IMG/VR virus record: IMGVR_UViG_3300046674_000306
Coordinates: 1 to 55,586 of that record
Length of the DNA: 55,586 nt
DNA from: a virus
Direction: 5' to 3' (one strand)
Positions 31,429-39,251 of this stretch are shown here, piece by piece (positions within the stretch are counted from its first letter, which is position 1; each line of letters begins with the position of its first letter). The position numbers and the translations under genes are program-made. Below the pieces are notes generated by a model. The model was not told the DNA's origin. It saw nothing but the letters and a program-made list of their open reading frames with translations, and searched no databases.

Positions 31429-31684
31429 CCAAGTGCCGTATTGGCCAGCAGCGATGGACCAGAAATCTGCCGCAGCATATTGCGGCGTCTGTGTCGAGAC
31501 CTTCAAGAAGGTTTGTCCGGTTCGTCCACTGAAATTCACACAATCCACAAGGGGAGAGCGTTATCTTCGCCAGCGTCTCGACGAATGGCTGGTTTCGATC
31601 GATCCCAACACGCAAAGTGCCGCACCAAGAAAAAGCTTGGCGGAGCGGCTTTATGGTGGTCACGTTGAAAATCACAGGGCTTAA
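31412..31684 (+). CDS. xis: Excisionase-like (Xis/AlpA) DNA-binding protein
   Basis: A 90-aa protein with a winged-helix pattern: DQKSAAAYCGVCVETFKKVC (about residues 16-35), then RYLRQRLDEWLVS, as in AlpA/Xis-type recombination directionality factors. It overlaps the start of the integrase gene by 32 nt, the normal xis-int arrangement. Start is ATG 31412 or 31418. Confidence 0.8.
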   Translation: MIMRSDQVPYWPAAMDQKSAAAYCGVCVETFKKVCPVRPLKFTQSTRGERYLRQRLDEWLVSIDPNTQSAAPRKSLAERLYGGHVENHRA

Positions 31685-32750
31685 CATCGTCAACGCTCGC
31701 GGCAAGCTATACGTCTACGCCCGCGATACCGGAGAGCGCCTGTACGGGCCATACGAGGGCACCAAGCCCGATCTCAAGCGGTTGCTGGCTGATGACAAGG
31801 ATTTCATCGCCAAGTGGAACGCTCGACGCAGACCGGAAATCAAACGCACCTATGAACCTGGAACGCTTGGCGATCTGGTGCGATGGTTCGAGAACGAATG
31901 CCCGAAATACAAAAAGCTATCTGTCGCGACCAAGAAGGATTATACCGCCGCTTTCCAGCACTTGCGCGGGTTATTCGATGCCAAACTTGAGGAATTCGAT
32001 ACCGCCGAACTATACGATCTGCGCGATAAATGCGCGATGGAGAAATGGCCGCGCTTTGCCGACAAGATGATTTCCGCCCTTTCGTCCATGTTTGGGCAAG
32101 GCGTGAAGCGCAAGAAGCTGCGGTCTAACCCGGCGCGAGGTATCGACAAAGCCCACACCTCGGACAAGAACGCGAATCGGGAATGGATAGCGGGTGAGTT
32201 CGAAGCCGCTATTGCTGACGCCCCAGCCAATCTAAAAACCATTATGATGATTGCTAGACACGCCGGCTTTCGAGGACAGACGATCGCCGCGCTCACCTGG
32301 CGGGAATATCAAGCTGACGTTTCGTATGGGAAGTGCTTCCGCGTCGTCACAAGGAAGAACAACGAGGTAGTTTGGGTGCCCGCCGCTGTCGAGCTTCAGA
32401 CGCACCTGGACGAGATCAAGGCAAACGCGACGACGATAGCCACGCACATCACGACACGAGCCGACGGGACGCCTTGGGAGAACGAGGTGCAGATGCAGAC
32501 TGAGATCAGCCATTATCTGCGGGACTTGGAAGGTAAGGGGAAGATTGGTGCTGGAACGACCCTGCATGGGCTGCGGGTTACGTATGCCGCCGACCTTAAA
32601 CGGTCTGGGGCGGATACGGGAGACATTGCCGCAGCACTAGGCGACAAGTCGGAAAGAATGGGTGCTCACTATACCCGGCATGTTGAAAACGAGGCGAAGG
32701 TTATAAGGGCTTTTGCCGGGAAAAGGTCGCGGGCCAAGAACGGTGAGTGA
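31653..32750 (+). CDS. int: Tyrosine integrase
   Basis: A 365-aa tyrosine recombinase. ATG 31653 has GGAGCGG upstream. N-terminal arm-binding and core-binding (SAM-like) domains are followed by the catalytic domain with Arg in ARHAGFRGQTIAAL, the H-x-x-R block LHGLRVTYA and the nucleophile Tyr in GAHYTRHV (about residue 340). It catalyses integration at attP, which lies directly downstream and includes a tRNA-Leu half. C-terminal residues are basic. Confidence 0.95.
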   Translation: MVVTLKITGLNIVNARGKLYVYARDTGERLYGPYEGTKPDLKRLLADDKDFIAKWNARRRPEIKRTYEPGTLGDLVRWFENECPKYKKLSVATKKDYTAAFQHLRGLFDAKLEEFDTAELYDLRDKCAMEKWPRFADKMISALSSMFGQGVKRKKLRSNPARGIDKAHTSDKNANREWIAGEFEAAIADAPANLKTIMMIARHAGFRGQTIAALTWREYQADVSYGKCFRVVTRKNNEVVWVPAAVELQTHLDEIKANATTIATHITTRADGTPWENEVQMQTEISHYLRDLEGKGKIGAGTTLHGLRVTYAADLKRSGADTGDIAAALGDKSERMGAHYTRHVENEAKVIRAFAGKRSRAKNGE

Positions 32751-32754
32751 ACAG

Positions 32755-32962
32755 GTTTTGCAAAACACGAGGGATTGTTTTGCAAACTCCGACTTGACGG
32801 AATCGCCTAAGTGGTTGATTTGAAGGGGATGCGGACGTGGCGAAACTGGTAGACGCAAGGGACTTAAAATGCCTTGCAAAGCCCATAGAATATGGATTCT
32901 TGCCGCAAAACATCTCTAAATTTTCGACTAAATACCATGGAACATAATGAGATTTGCAAAAC
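32755..32962 (+). other. attP: Phage attachment site (attP) with tRNA-Leu 5' half
   Basis: Immediately after int, 32831-32870 match the 5' half of a bacterial tRNA-Leu (UAA): GCGGACG acceptor strand, D-arm, and anticodon loop CTTAAAA; similarity stops at the anticodon 3' stem. Repeats of TTTTGCAAA(A)C flank it: 32755-32766 (palindromic GTTTTGCAAAAC), 32777-32787 and 32952-32962, candidate integrase arm sites. The core is probably at the anticodon loop of a host tRNA-Leu gene. Carrying the 5' rather than the 3' half means the integrated tRNA would have phage DNA upstream. Confidence 0.75.
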
Positions 32963-33100
32963 AATTTCAGTGCGAATTTTGAACCGTGCGTGTTGCAATA
33001 TGCAACGTGGCATGCGATAGGTGATTTGCCAATCGTGGTGAAAGCAACGGCTACTTCTTTGAAACAAGCCAACCGTTGCTGCTTGTTCCCGAATGGTTTG

Positions 33101-33250
33101 AAACAGCAGGCGTGGCGTAGAGTTCGGGTACTTCGCTTTGGGAGCCGTAGGTCGCAGGTTCAAATCCTGTCTCCCCGGGCAATCCGGGGAGTGGCGCAGT
33201 CTGGTAGCGCGACGTCACGTTCCGAGTTCGATTGTTCCCGCCTGCTGTTT
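33101..33250 (+). ncRNA. Y RNA-like RNA 1 with permuted tRNA-Pro domain
   Basis: The ends pair in a perfect 12-bp stem (33101-33112, AAACAGCAGGCG, with 33239-33250). A second stem follows (5' GAGTTCGGGTAC with 3' GTTCCGAGTTC), the likely Ro60-binding helix. Inside is a tRNA in circularly permuted order: anticodon arm with TTTGGGA, T-arm GCAGG-TTCAAAT-CCTGT (33154-33170), acceptor stem closed into a hairpin CTCCCCGG/CCGGGGAG by GCAAT (33171-33191), then D-arm GCGC-N9-GCGC (33194-33210). The sequences are those of tRNA-Pro (UGG), permuted at about position 26. TTTT follows the terminal stem. Identified as a Y RNA from architecture and the adjacent Ro60 gene. Confidence 0.85.
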
Positions 33251-33263
33251 TATTCCGTTTGGG

Positions 33264-33426
33264 TGAAAGTCATTTGGTGGATCGGTGCCGAAGATGTCGG
33301 TTACTTCCATGCTAAGGACGGGGTCGGTGGTTCGAATCCACCTGTCCAACTTCGGTTGGATGTAGCTCAGGGGTAGAGCACGTAATATCCGGTGTCGCTT
33401 GTTGCCCGGTCCTCCAAATGACTTTC
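33264..33426 (+). ncRNA. Y RNA-like RNA 2 with permuted tRNA domain
   Basis: The ends pair over 13 bp (33265-33277, GAAAGTCATTTGG, with 33414-33426). The permuted tRNA-like core has an anticodon-like arm, T-arm GGTGG-TTCGAAT-CCACC (33326-33342), acceptor hairpin GTCCAAC-TTCG-GTTGGAT (33344-33361, UUCG tetraloop), and D-arm GCTC-N7-GAGC (33365-33379). Flanking 5' and 3' strands share motifs with RNA 1 (5' TCGG-n-TACTTC; 3' TCCG ... TCG-n-TTGTT), presumably the Ro60 site. The parent tRNA is unclear. It ends 20 nt before the Ro60 start codon. Confidence 0.83.
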
Positions 33427-33445
33427 GTTCAACCTGGAGAGAAAC

Positions 33446-34747
33446 ATGCGTTTGAATACCGCAACCAATATCCCCCGCCAATTCACCCATGAAGGCGCTC
33501 CAGCGAAACATATTTCGCCAGAGCAGACTTTGCGGCGCTCCGTCCTTTCCTGCCTCCTCTGGGAGAAGGAATTCTATGAGGACGGCAAGACGATTGCTGA
33601 TCGCATCATGGAGAATGCCGCTGCGGTTTCACTTGAGACCGTCGCCGCACTTTCGGTCGAGGCCAGAAACGTCCACGGCCTTCGCCATGCGCCGCTCCTG
33701 TTGCTGCTCGATCTCGTCCGCCGTGGTGGCCCTGATGTTTCGGAGGCAATCGCCAAAACGATCCGCCGCGCCGATGAAATGGCCGAACTGATCGCGCTCT
33801 ATTGGCGGGACGGCAAGAAGCCTATTTCTAAGCAGATGAAGCTCGGGCTGGCGAAGGCGTTCGGCAAGTTCTCCGAATACCAGCTTGCGAAATATGATCG
33901 TGAAGGAGCCGTCCGCATCCGCGACGTGCTGTTCATGACACATCCGAAGCCGAAGGATGCCGAACAGGTTGCCTTGTTCAAGCGCGTTGCCGAAAAGCAA
34001 CTCGTCACCCCTGACACATGGGAAGTCGCACTCTCCGGCGGCGCCGACAAGAAGGAGACGTTTGAGCGCCTTATTCGCGAAGGCCAGTTGGGCTATCTCG
34101 CCCTGCTTCGCAATCTGCGTAATATGATGGAGGCCGGCTGTGACCGCGATCTTGTCAAGGATGCCATCGTTGCCCGCAAGGGTGCGGAACTCGTGTTCCC
34201 GTTCCGCTATGTCGCTGCGGCACGAGCTTGCCCGCAGATGGAGCCCGTCATCGATCAGGCGCTATGCGAGGCGGTAGCCTCAGGACCGCGCCTGTCGGGC
34301 ACCACGGCTGTTCTGGTGGATGTTTCGGGGTCGATGGATGTCCAGTTGTCCGCGAAGTCGGATATGAAGCGCATCGATGCCGCTGCGGCTCTCGCATCGG
34401 TTATCAATGGCGACGTTCGGGCGTTCACGTTCTCGACGTCGGTTGTCGAAGTGCCGCCTCGTCGCGGGATGGCTGGCGTTGATGCCGTGATCCGTTCGCA
34501 GCCTCACGGCGGCACATATCTTGGCGCGGCAGTTCAGTTGATCAATGAGAACGTCAAGCATGACAGGCTTATCGTGATCACCGACGAGCAGTCTGCCGAT
34601 CGCGTGCCAGACCCGATCGCGAAGAACGCGTACATGATCAACGTCGCGTCGGCAAAGCATGGTATTGGATATGGGAAGTGGTGCCACTTGGACGGGTTCT
34701 CTGAAACCGTCATTCGGTTCATCTCGGAAGTAGAGAATGACCAGTGA
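33446..34747 (+). CDS. rsr: Ro60/TROVE-domain RNA-binding protein
   Basis: A 433-aa Ro60 orthologue. Residues about 15-270 form the TROVE domain of HEAT-like repeats that makes a ring around RNA ends (HISPEQTLRRSVLSCLLWEK at the start). Residues about 285-430 are a vWA domain with a complete-looking MIDAS: DVSGSM (about 292-297), GGTYLG and VITDEQS. Ro proteins bind Y RNAs and misfolded RNAs and, with exonucleases such as PNPase, degrade structured RNA. Two Y-like RNA genes lie directly upstream. The start has GGAGAG 4 nt before ATG. A phage-borne copy is uncommon. Confidence 0.93.
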   Translation: MRLNTATNIPRQFTHEGAPAKHISPEQTLRRSVLSCLLWEKEFYEDGKTIADRIMENAAAVSLETVAALSVEARNVHGLRHAPLLLLLDLVRRGGPDVSEAIAKTIRRADEMAELIALYWRDGKKPISKQMKLGLAKAFGKFSEYQLAKYDREGAVRIRDVLFMTHPKPKDAEQVALFKRVAEKQLVTPDTWEVALSGGADKKETFERLIREGQLGYLALLRNLRNMMEAGCDRDLVKDAIVARKGAELVFPFRYVAAARACPQMEPVIDQALCEAVASGPRLSGTTAVLVDVSGSMDVQLSAKSDMKRIDAAAALASVINGDVRAFTFSTSVVEVPPRRGMAGVDAVIRSQPHGGTYLGAAVQLINENVKHDRLIVITDEQSADRVPDPIAKNAYMINVASAKHGIGYGKWCHLDGFSETVIRFISEVENDQ

Positions 34748-34922
34748 AGAACTGAAAAACGCAGCTATCAAGCTGTTCGGTGAGCGCGGGTGGCAATCCG
34801 CGCTTGCTTCACATTTAGGTGTCGATAGGACGCAGATTTGGCGCTACGTCACGAATGACAAAGTGCCGGGGCCGGTTGCGGCCGCTGTAAATTGCTGGCT
34901 GAAAAATGGAAATGCAGAATAA
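34737..34922 (+). CDS. Small HTH protein coupled to Ro60
   Basis: A 61-aa protein (MTSEELKNAAIKLFGERGWQ, then LASHLGVDRTQIWRYVTNDK) with a Cro-like HTH. Its ATG lies within the last codons of the Ro60 gene, so the two are co-expressed. It may regulate the Ro60/Y RNA cassette. The 3' end converges on the DUF1515-like gene only 3 nt away. Confidence 0.8.
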   Translation: MTSEELKNAAIKLFGERGWQSALASHLGVDRTQIWRYVTNDKVPGPVAAAVNCWLKNGNAE

Positions 34923-34925
34923 TAC

Positions 34926-35285
34926 CTAGCCATTCAGCCAAGCCAGAATCTTATGGTAGGAATTCGTCAAGACCAGCGTGATGAGAAACGTGATTGCTGC
35001 CGTGCCGATGCCTATGACCGCGAGCCCTCCGACTCCTTTGTTGCGCCAAATTGAAATTTGGTCGACAATCGGTTTCATCTCCGTCACGTCTTCCTGCACG
35101 TTGATGACGGTCGCCTCGACCTTCCCCACCCGTTCGATCATCGCATCCATGCGAGAGTGCATCGTTGCCCTGCTGGCGTCTGATTTGTCTTCAGACCGCC
35201 GAACGCTCTCCTGAAGATTCCGCATCCCGGCAACGAGTTCGCCAAGTTGCTGATGAACGCTCGGGCTAAATTCACCTGGGGTCAT
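34926..35285 (-). CDS. DUF1515-like membrane protein
   Basis: A 119-aa protein with a coiled-coil N-terminal half (QQLGELVAGMRNLQESVRRS ... RMDAMIERVGKVEATV) and a C-terminal membrane segment (GGLAVIGIGTAAITFLITLV, about residues 86-105). This matches the DUF1515 family of rhizobial phage proteins, sometimes placed near lysis genes. It is the last gene of the minus-strand 40-35 kb cluster. The 227 bp upstream (35286-35512) contain no gene I can defend. Confidence 0.75.
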   Translation of the reverse strand: MTPGEFSPSVHQQLGELVAGMRNLQESVRRSEDKSDASRATMHSRMDAMIERVGKVEATVINVQEDVTEMKPIVDQISIWRNKGVGGLAVIGIGTAAITFLITLVLTNSYHKILAWLNG

Positions 35286-35512
35286 TTCATTCTTTCAGTT
35301 TATGGGGACGGAATTCCAGGCGAGTCCTATCAGGCAGACGAAGGCGCTCGTTAGCAGCAAGAACGAGACCACGCTTACGGAGATTGGCATTGGAGGCCTG
35401 ACTGACGATTGGCTAAGATGTTCGGCGTTGGCGACTCGACCATTTGGTGCGTGCAGCTTGGCAAGAAGTGGGCTTGGTTTGACACCCCATGACTGAGTTG
35501 GGCGGGGGCGGG

Positions 35513-36868
35513 TTATGCCCCGATAAAAGCCATGTTCAGCACATTAATTGTTCCCGCGATGGCGCTGGTATTCAAGGCACGGACCCCAAGGATGATACGC
35601 GGTGTAGTCGCCGTCAGCGCGAATGGAGGGGTAATCATCAATCCTGGCCCGACAGCGGGCGGCATATTTCCTATTTCGTTACCAACCGTCGCGCCAGTGT
35701 CAAAACTATGCATATCCGCAACGCCGGGGGCGAATGTAGGACCATTGGCGTTGATAACTGCGGAAACAGCCTCCACGTTCGTCAACCCTGACCATCCATC
35801 AAGTTCAATCGCGAGACGCACATTGTCGCCTATCGTCAAACCGCTCAAGCTCTTAAACAGAGCAGTTATATCTGCAGTCGAATTCATCGTTCCGCCAAAA
35901 ACGATCTGTTGAGCGGGGCGGCCTGTATTTGGCCCCGTGACCTTTGCATAGGTGCGAGTGTGGCCGGTATCGCCGGAATTACCACCGGACCAGCCGTTCG
36001 CCAAAGAACCAGAACCACCGGTCCCAACCGTGCCACCAGTGCTGTCGAGGGCAGGATTCGTGGATCTGGACCCACTCAGGTTATAGGTCGCATCGTAATT
36101 ATCGGTATTCGTCATCGCCGTAAGGCCGGATGCGGTCATGAACCTGGCTTGGAATATCGGCAACAGACGCAATGCGCGCTGGTATGATCCATAAGGGGAT
36201 GGATGGATTTTCGGGCTTGCACCACCAGCAAGAGACACGAGCCCGTCAATCGCGCGGCCATCTCCGGAGGACGTAAGGGCATAACCAGGCTCCATGTCAG
36301 CAACAGCCACGCCGGGGGTATTCTTGTAAAGCTCTCGAATCTGCCTGCGGATATAGAGACGGGCTTTTGCCTGATTGGCATCGAGATAATATCCAGCCGC
36401 GCTATCTCCCGCAGCAGCGGGAGTGCAGATGACCAGAAAGCGGCCGGCGGCTTGGCAAAGCGATACCGCCGTTGCAGCCGCAGCGAGTTCATCGTTGACG
36501 ACGTTGGTATTCGGCGTTGTAGAGTTATAACTGTTGATGCTCATATTCAGAACGACGGTATCGGCGTTGTCGGCCGCTAGAATTGCGGGCATGCGAGCAA
36601 CAATCGTCGGCGTAATCTGCCCGAAAAAACCATAGTTGCAGGTGCCATCATAATCGAATGACTGATAGGTGAGGTAACGCAGCCAGTTCATGTCACCAAC
36701 GGCGGTATATCTGTTGCCACCTCCTCCTGCCGCAGTGTTCCATACCAGAGCAGCGTGCAGGCTGTCTGCCGGAGCACCGGAACTGAACGTGCTGCGGAAT
36801 GGGAAACTGTCCCCAATGACAATCACGCGCCGATTTAGTGGGGCGATGCGGAAATTGATTTCTACCAT
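35513..36868 (-). CDS. SGNH/GDSL hydrolase-like tail protein
   Basis: A 451-aa virion-type protein. The N-terminal domain has the SGNH block I motif VIVIGDSFPF (Ser21), a block III-like VLNMSINSYN and a block V-like HPSPYG with His, though the usual D-x-x-H Asp is replaced by Lys-Ile before His. The C-terminal half (after about residue 260) is beta-rich and Gly/Thr/Asn-rich, as in receptor-binding proteins. It may deacetylate surface polysaccharide. GAGG lies 7 nt before ATG. Confidence 0.78.
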   Translation of the reverse strand: MVEINFRIAPLNRRVIVIGDSFPFRSTFSSGAPADSLHAALVWNTAAGGGGNRYTAVGDMNWLRYLTYQSFDYDGTCNYGFFGQITPTIVARMPAILAADNADTVVLNMSINSYNSTTPNTNVVNDELAAAATAVSLCQAAGRFLVICTPAAAGDSAAGYYLDANQAKARLYIRRQIRELYKNTPGVAVADMEPGYALTSSGDGRAIDGLVSLAGGASPKIHPSPYGSYQRALRLLPIFQARFMTASGLTAMTNTDNYDATYNLSGSRSTNPALDSTGGTVGTGGSGSLANGWSGGNSGDTGHTRTYAKVTGPNTGRPAQQIVFGGTMNSTADITALFKSLSGLTIGDNVRLAIELDGWSGLTNVEAVSAVINANGPTFAPGVADMHSFDTGATVGNEIGNMPPAVGPGLMITPPFALTATTPRIILGVRALNTSAIAGTINVLNMAFIGA

Positions 36869-36869
36869 T

Positions 36870-36998
36870 TTATATCCTCACCGTGACCGGGGATTGCCCG
36901 CGAACTGTGGTTGATAGTGAACGAACGACGGCGATGGCATGACCTGGCACCACTCCACCCGAGCCCGAAGTGAGGCTCTGCGGACCGAGCGCCAACAT
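36870..36998 (-). CDS. Small protein between tail genes
   Basis: A 42-aa ORF (MLALGPQSLTSGSGGVVPGH...) whose ATG overlaps the preceding stop by one base (TAATG) and which ends 1 nt before the SGNH-protein start. Gly/Ser/Val-rich with a likely beta structure. The exact fit between the neighbours argues it is real; function unknown. Confidence 0.55.
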   Translation of the reverse strand: MLALGPQSLTSGSGGVVPGHAIAVVRSLSTTVRGQSPVTVRI

Positions 36999-37366
36999 TA
37001 CACTGCACCCACGACAAACCAGGAGCCGTCATCAAGGGTCATGACATTGGCCAACTGGTTTTGAGCGATAGTCGTTCCTCCTACGTGGGTTCCGGAAATG
37101 GTTGCACCGCCAGCGCCAAGCGGGATGATCGAGGCAAGGAAGCCTGAGGCCAGCGCCGGCAACGTAACGGTTACGAGCGCCGCGTTGGTGAGGAGAATCG
37201 TCGCGCCACGATGATCATCCGTGAGCGTCAATGTGGTGTCCGGGATGCGGATATACCGCGGCGAAAACATGCTCTCGATAAGAAAGGCTAGGGCATCGTT
37301 ATTATTTGTCTGCCGGCCAAGGAACTGCATTAACGCAGCTTTGGAAGAAGCGAAGGGAAGCGGCAT
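36998..37366 (-). CDS. Hypothetical structural protein
   Basis: A 122-aa protein with helical N-terminus (FASSKAALMQFLGRQ) and beta-rich C-terminal two thirds with repeated Gly-Thr turns (GGATISGTHVGGTTIAQ), as in phage tail or decoration proteins. It is in the tail cluster and overlaps the next small ORF. Function unknown. Confidence 0.7.
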   Translation of the reverse strand: MPLPFASSKAALMQFLGRQTNNNDALAFLIESMFSPRYIRIPDTTLTLTDDHRGATILLTNAALVTVTLPALASGFLASIIPLGAGGATISGTHVGGTTIAQNQLANVMTLDDGSWFVVGAV

Positions 37367-37384
37367 TTATGCTTTTCCTCTTAA

Positions 37385-38440
37385 TTATGGGGCAACAAAG
37401 CCTTGAAGATTGACGTAGACGCCGCCGGTAATCGTCGCCGTCAGCGTGGCGACTTCCAGAAGCGTTGCCGCCGTCCCCTTGAGGGGCTTGTCGAAGATGA
37501 TGGTTTCAACGCCTGCAATCCCTGCCGTGGTGACAAAACCTCTCCACAGAACCGTTCCTGCAGCGCCGTCGCGGATCACGACTTCAGTTGCCGCTCCGAG
37601 GGCGCCAGCCGCGAGTTGCATCGATTTGACGTAGTTGCGCAGACCAGCGCCATCAGCCGCCTTCACCGTCACAGCCGTCGTCGTATTGGAAATACCGCCT
37701 GCTGCCGCCGCATAAGACCAATAATCAGGCGTCGAAGAGTCGTGAGTAACCAGCAGCGATCGGTTCGGCGACATGCGCAGATTGCCGAACTGATTTTCAG
37801 TAATCGCCGTCGGGGCCGTGTCGTCAAGCTGGGCCACCAGACCGGAGGCCGTAATGCCTATGCCGTTCGAATTCGTGGCATTGGCGATCGAGCGCTGGAG
37901 ATCAGCGGTCGTGCCATTATAGAGAGTCTGAACGGAGATCGACTGATCGAAGTCGTTTTCCAGCGTCATCGCATCGCCAGGCCGTGCGCAGACCGAACGC
38001 GATTGGAACGGATTGAGGAAGGTCTGAAGCTGGAATGTCGTGGTAAGCGTGCCGCCGTTGGTATAGACGACGCGGAAATATTGTCCCTGTCTCGGGACGA
38101 CAACCGATGTCTTGCTCGTCGCGGAAACCGTGAACGTGTCGGTGATGAACCAATTCACGTTGTCCATGCTCTGCTGGACCGATAGGCCGTTGGTCGCCGA
38201 GGCATGCGATGAATAGACGGTGATCGTCGCCGAACCGTAAAGCGTCCAGTCGAGCGCCGTGCCGGTAAAGGCGGCGGCGCCTGCCAGGTTGACCGCCGAC
38301 GAATTGGCTGCGGACAGAACCGGGGTGCCTCCCGTTCCTCCGCCTGTCGTAACAAGCGGGTTTCCTGCCGTGCCTATCGGCGTTCCGTAGGGGTTCGCTT
38401 GGGTTGGCGTGACATCCATCAGTGTGACGGGTTGGGCCAT
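37385..38440 (-). CDS. Hypothetical virion (tail or decoration) protein
   Basis: A 351-aa Ala/Thr/Gly-rich protein, beta-rich, with a motif NSSAVNLAGAAAFTGTALD near the N-terminus and a central SVQQSMDNVNWFITDTFTV, seen in phage surface proteins. It follows the putative holin gene and precedes other tail-like genes. Perhaps a capsid fibre or tail accessory. No diagnostic domain is recognised. Confidence 0.75.
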   Translation of the reverse strand: MAQPVTLMDVTPTQANPYGTPIGTAGNPLVTTGGGTGGTPVLSAANSSAVNLAGAAAFTGTALDWTLYGSATITVYSSHASATNGLSVQQSMDNVNWFITDTFTVSATSKTSVVVPRQGQYFRVVYTNGGTLTTTFQLQTFLNPFQSRSVCARPGDAMTLENDFDQSISVQTLYNGTTADLQRSIANATNSNGIGITASGLVAQLDDTAPTAITENQFGNLRMSPNRSLLVTHDSSTPDYWSYAAAAGGISNTTTAVTVKAADGAGLRNYVKSMQLAAGALGAATEVVIRDGAAGTVLWRGFVTTAGIAGVETIIFDKPLKGTAATLLEVATLTATITGGVYVNLQGFVAP

Positions 38441-38471
38441 GATGTTATCCTTTCACTCTGATGGATTTTGC

Positions 38472-38855
38472 TTAAGTCGCGGCTTTGACGGCCGCTTTCT
38501 TCTGTTTGTACCGGGCGTAGAAGGCCAAGGCAGACGGAACCGCCGCCATCACGCCGAGGATGACCGTCAGCACGGTTCCTTGCAGTTCCGCGGGGAATGC
38601 TATGCCGACTAGCGCCAGCAGCGTGGCGAGCAGCGAGAGAACGCCGGCCCAAACCGTCTTTGAGAGATACCAGGGCTGCAAAGCCGTCGAATTGACGATG
38701 GCCTCGATCACCGGGATAAGCTCGTTCATGATCGCCGGGATGGCCGTAAGGCTTGCTTCGACGTTGGGCTTGGCGACGGCGGTTGTTACAGCCGCTTCCA
38801 CCTTGTCTGTCAGTTTGGTCGTTGCCGATGGCATGGTAACGTCCGCCATGGTCAA
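38472..38855 (-). CDS. Putative holin
   Basis: A 127-aa protein with a helical N-terminal half and two membrane segments (VWAGVLSLLATLLALVGIAF, about residues 68-87, and VLTVILGVMAAVPSALAF, about 94-111), then a Lys-rich tail (YKQKKAAVKAA). This is the layout of class II holins, and the endolysin gene is three genes upstream. The start may be 38855 or Met 3 at 38849. Holin role is inferred from topology and context. Confidence 0.65.
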   Translation of the reverse strand: MTMADVTMPSATTKLTDKVEAAVTTAVAKPNVEASLTAIPAIMNELIPVIEAIVNSTALQPWYLSKTVWAGVLSLLATLLALVGIAFPAELQGTVLTVILGVMAAVPSALAFYARYKQKKAAVKAAT

Positions 38856-39223
38856 CCCGCTCCCTGCTGGGAAACCAGGTCCGAGAGCTGCGATACCGAG
38901 TCCGAGGATTGGACCTGAACCGTCAGCGGGGTCACCTTTTTTTTTGAGGCTAGATAAGCGGCGACCGAGGACTGCCAGTTGGCATCGATTTCCGAACTGA
39001 GCTCGTCGAGGACCGCCAATTGATCGGTGGTGAGATTGCCTCCGGCTTTCATCGTGGTGATGACGGCCTGAACGGATCGGATGATGTTCTGGCTTGCCCC
39101 GACGACAAGGGGAACGATCTGGATAAGCGTGGTGAGGATGGTGTTGACGGCGGCGCTGCTGACGCCGATCTGCGGTAGCAGGCTCTGGACGAGCTGCAGC
39201 AGGGCAAGGACGATGGTTTCCAT
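38852..39223 (-). CDS. Hypothetical hydrophobic protein of lysis cluster
   Basis: A 123-aa protein with amphipathic to hydrophobic N-terminal helices (METIVLALLQLVQSLLPQIG and IQIVPLVVGASQNIIRSVQA) and a polar C-terminal half. ATGA-coupled to the putative holin gene. It could be a pinholin-like or antiholin protein; uncertain. Confidence 0.65.
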   Translation of the reverse strand: METIVLALLQLVQSLLPQIGVSSAAVNTILTTLIQIVPLVVGASQNIIRSVQAVITTMKAGGNLTTDQLAVLDELSSEIDANWQSSVAAYLASKKKVTPLTVQVQSSDSVSQLSDLVSQQGAG

Positions 39224-39251
39224 AGTCTGAGTACTCCGAGAAGGGAAAGGG

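Noticed and set aside
32831-32880. Functional tRNA-Leu gene
   Set aside because: Only the 5' half matches; the anticodon stem is mismatched, there is no T-arm or 3' acceptor strand, and integrase-type repeats flank it. Better read as attP.
35302-35496. Plus-strand 64-aa ORF and a minus-strand 31-aa membrane peptide
   Set aside because: Neither has a ribosome site or recognisable protein; left as an intergenic stretch.
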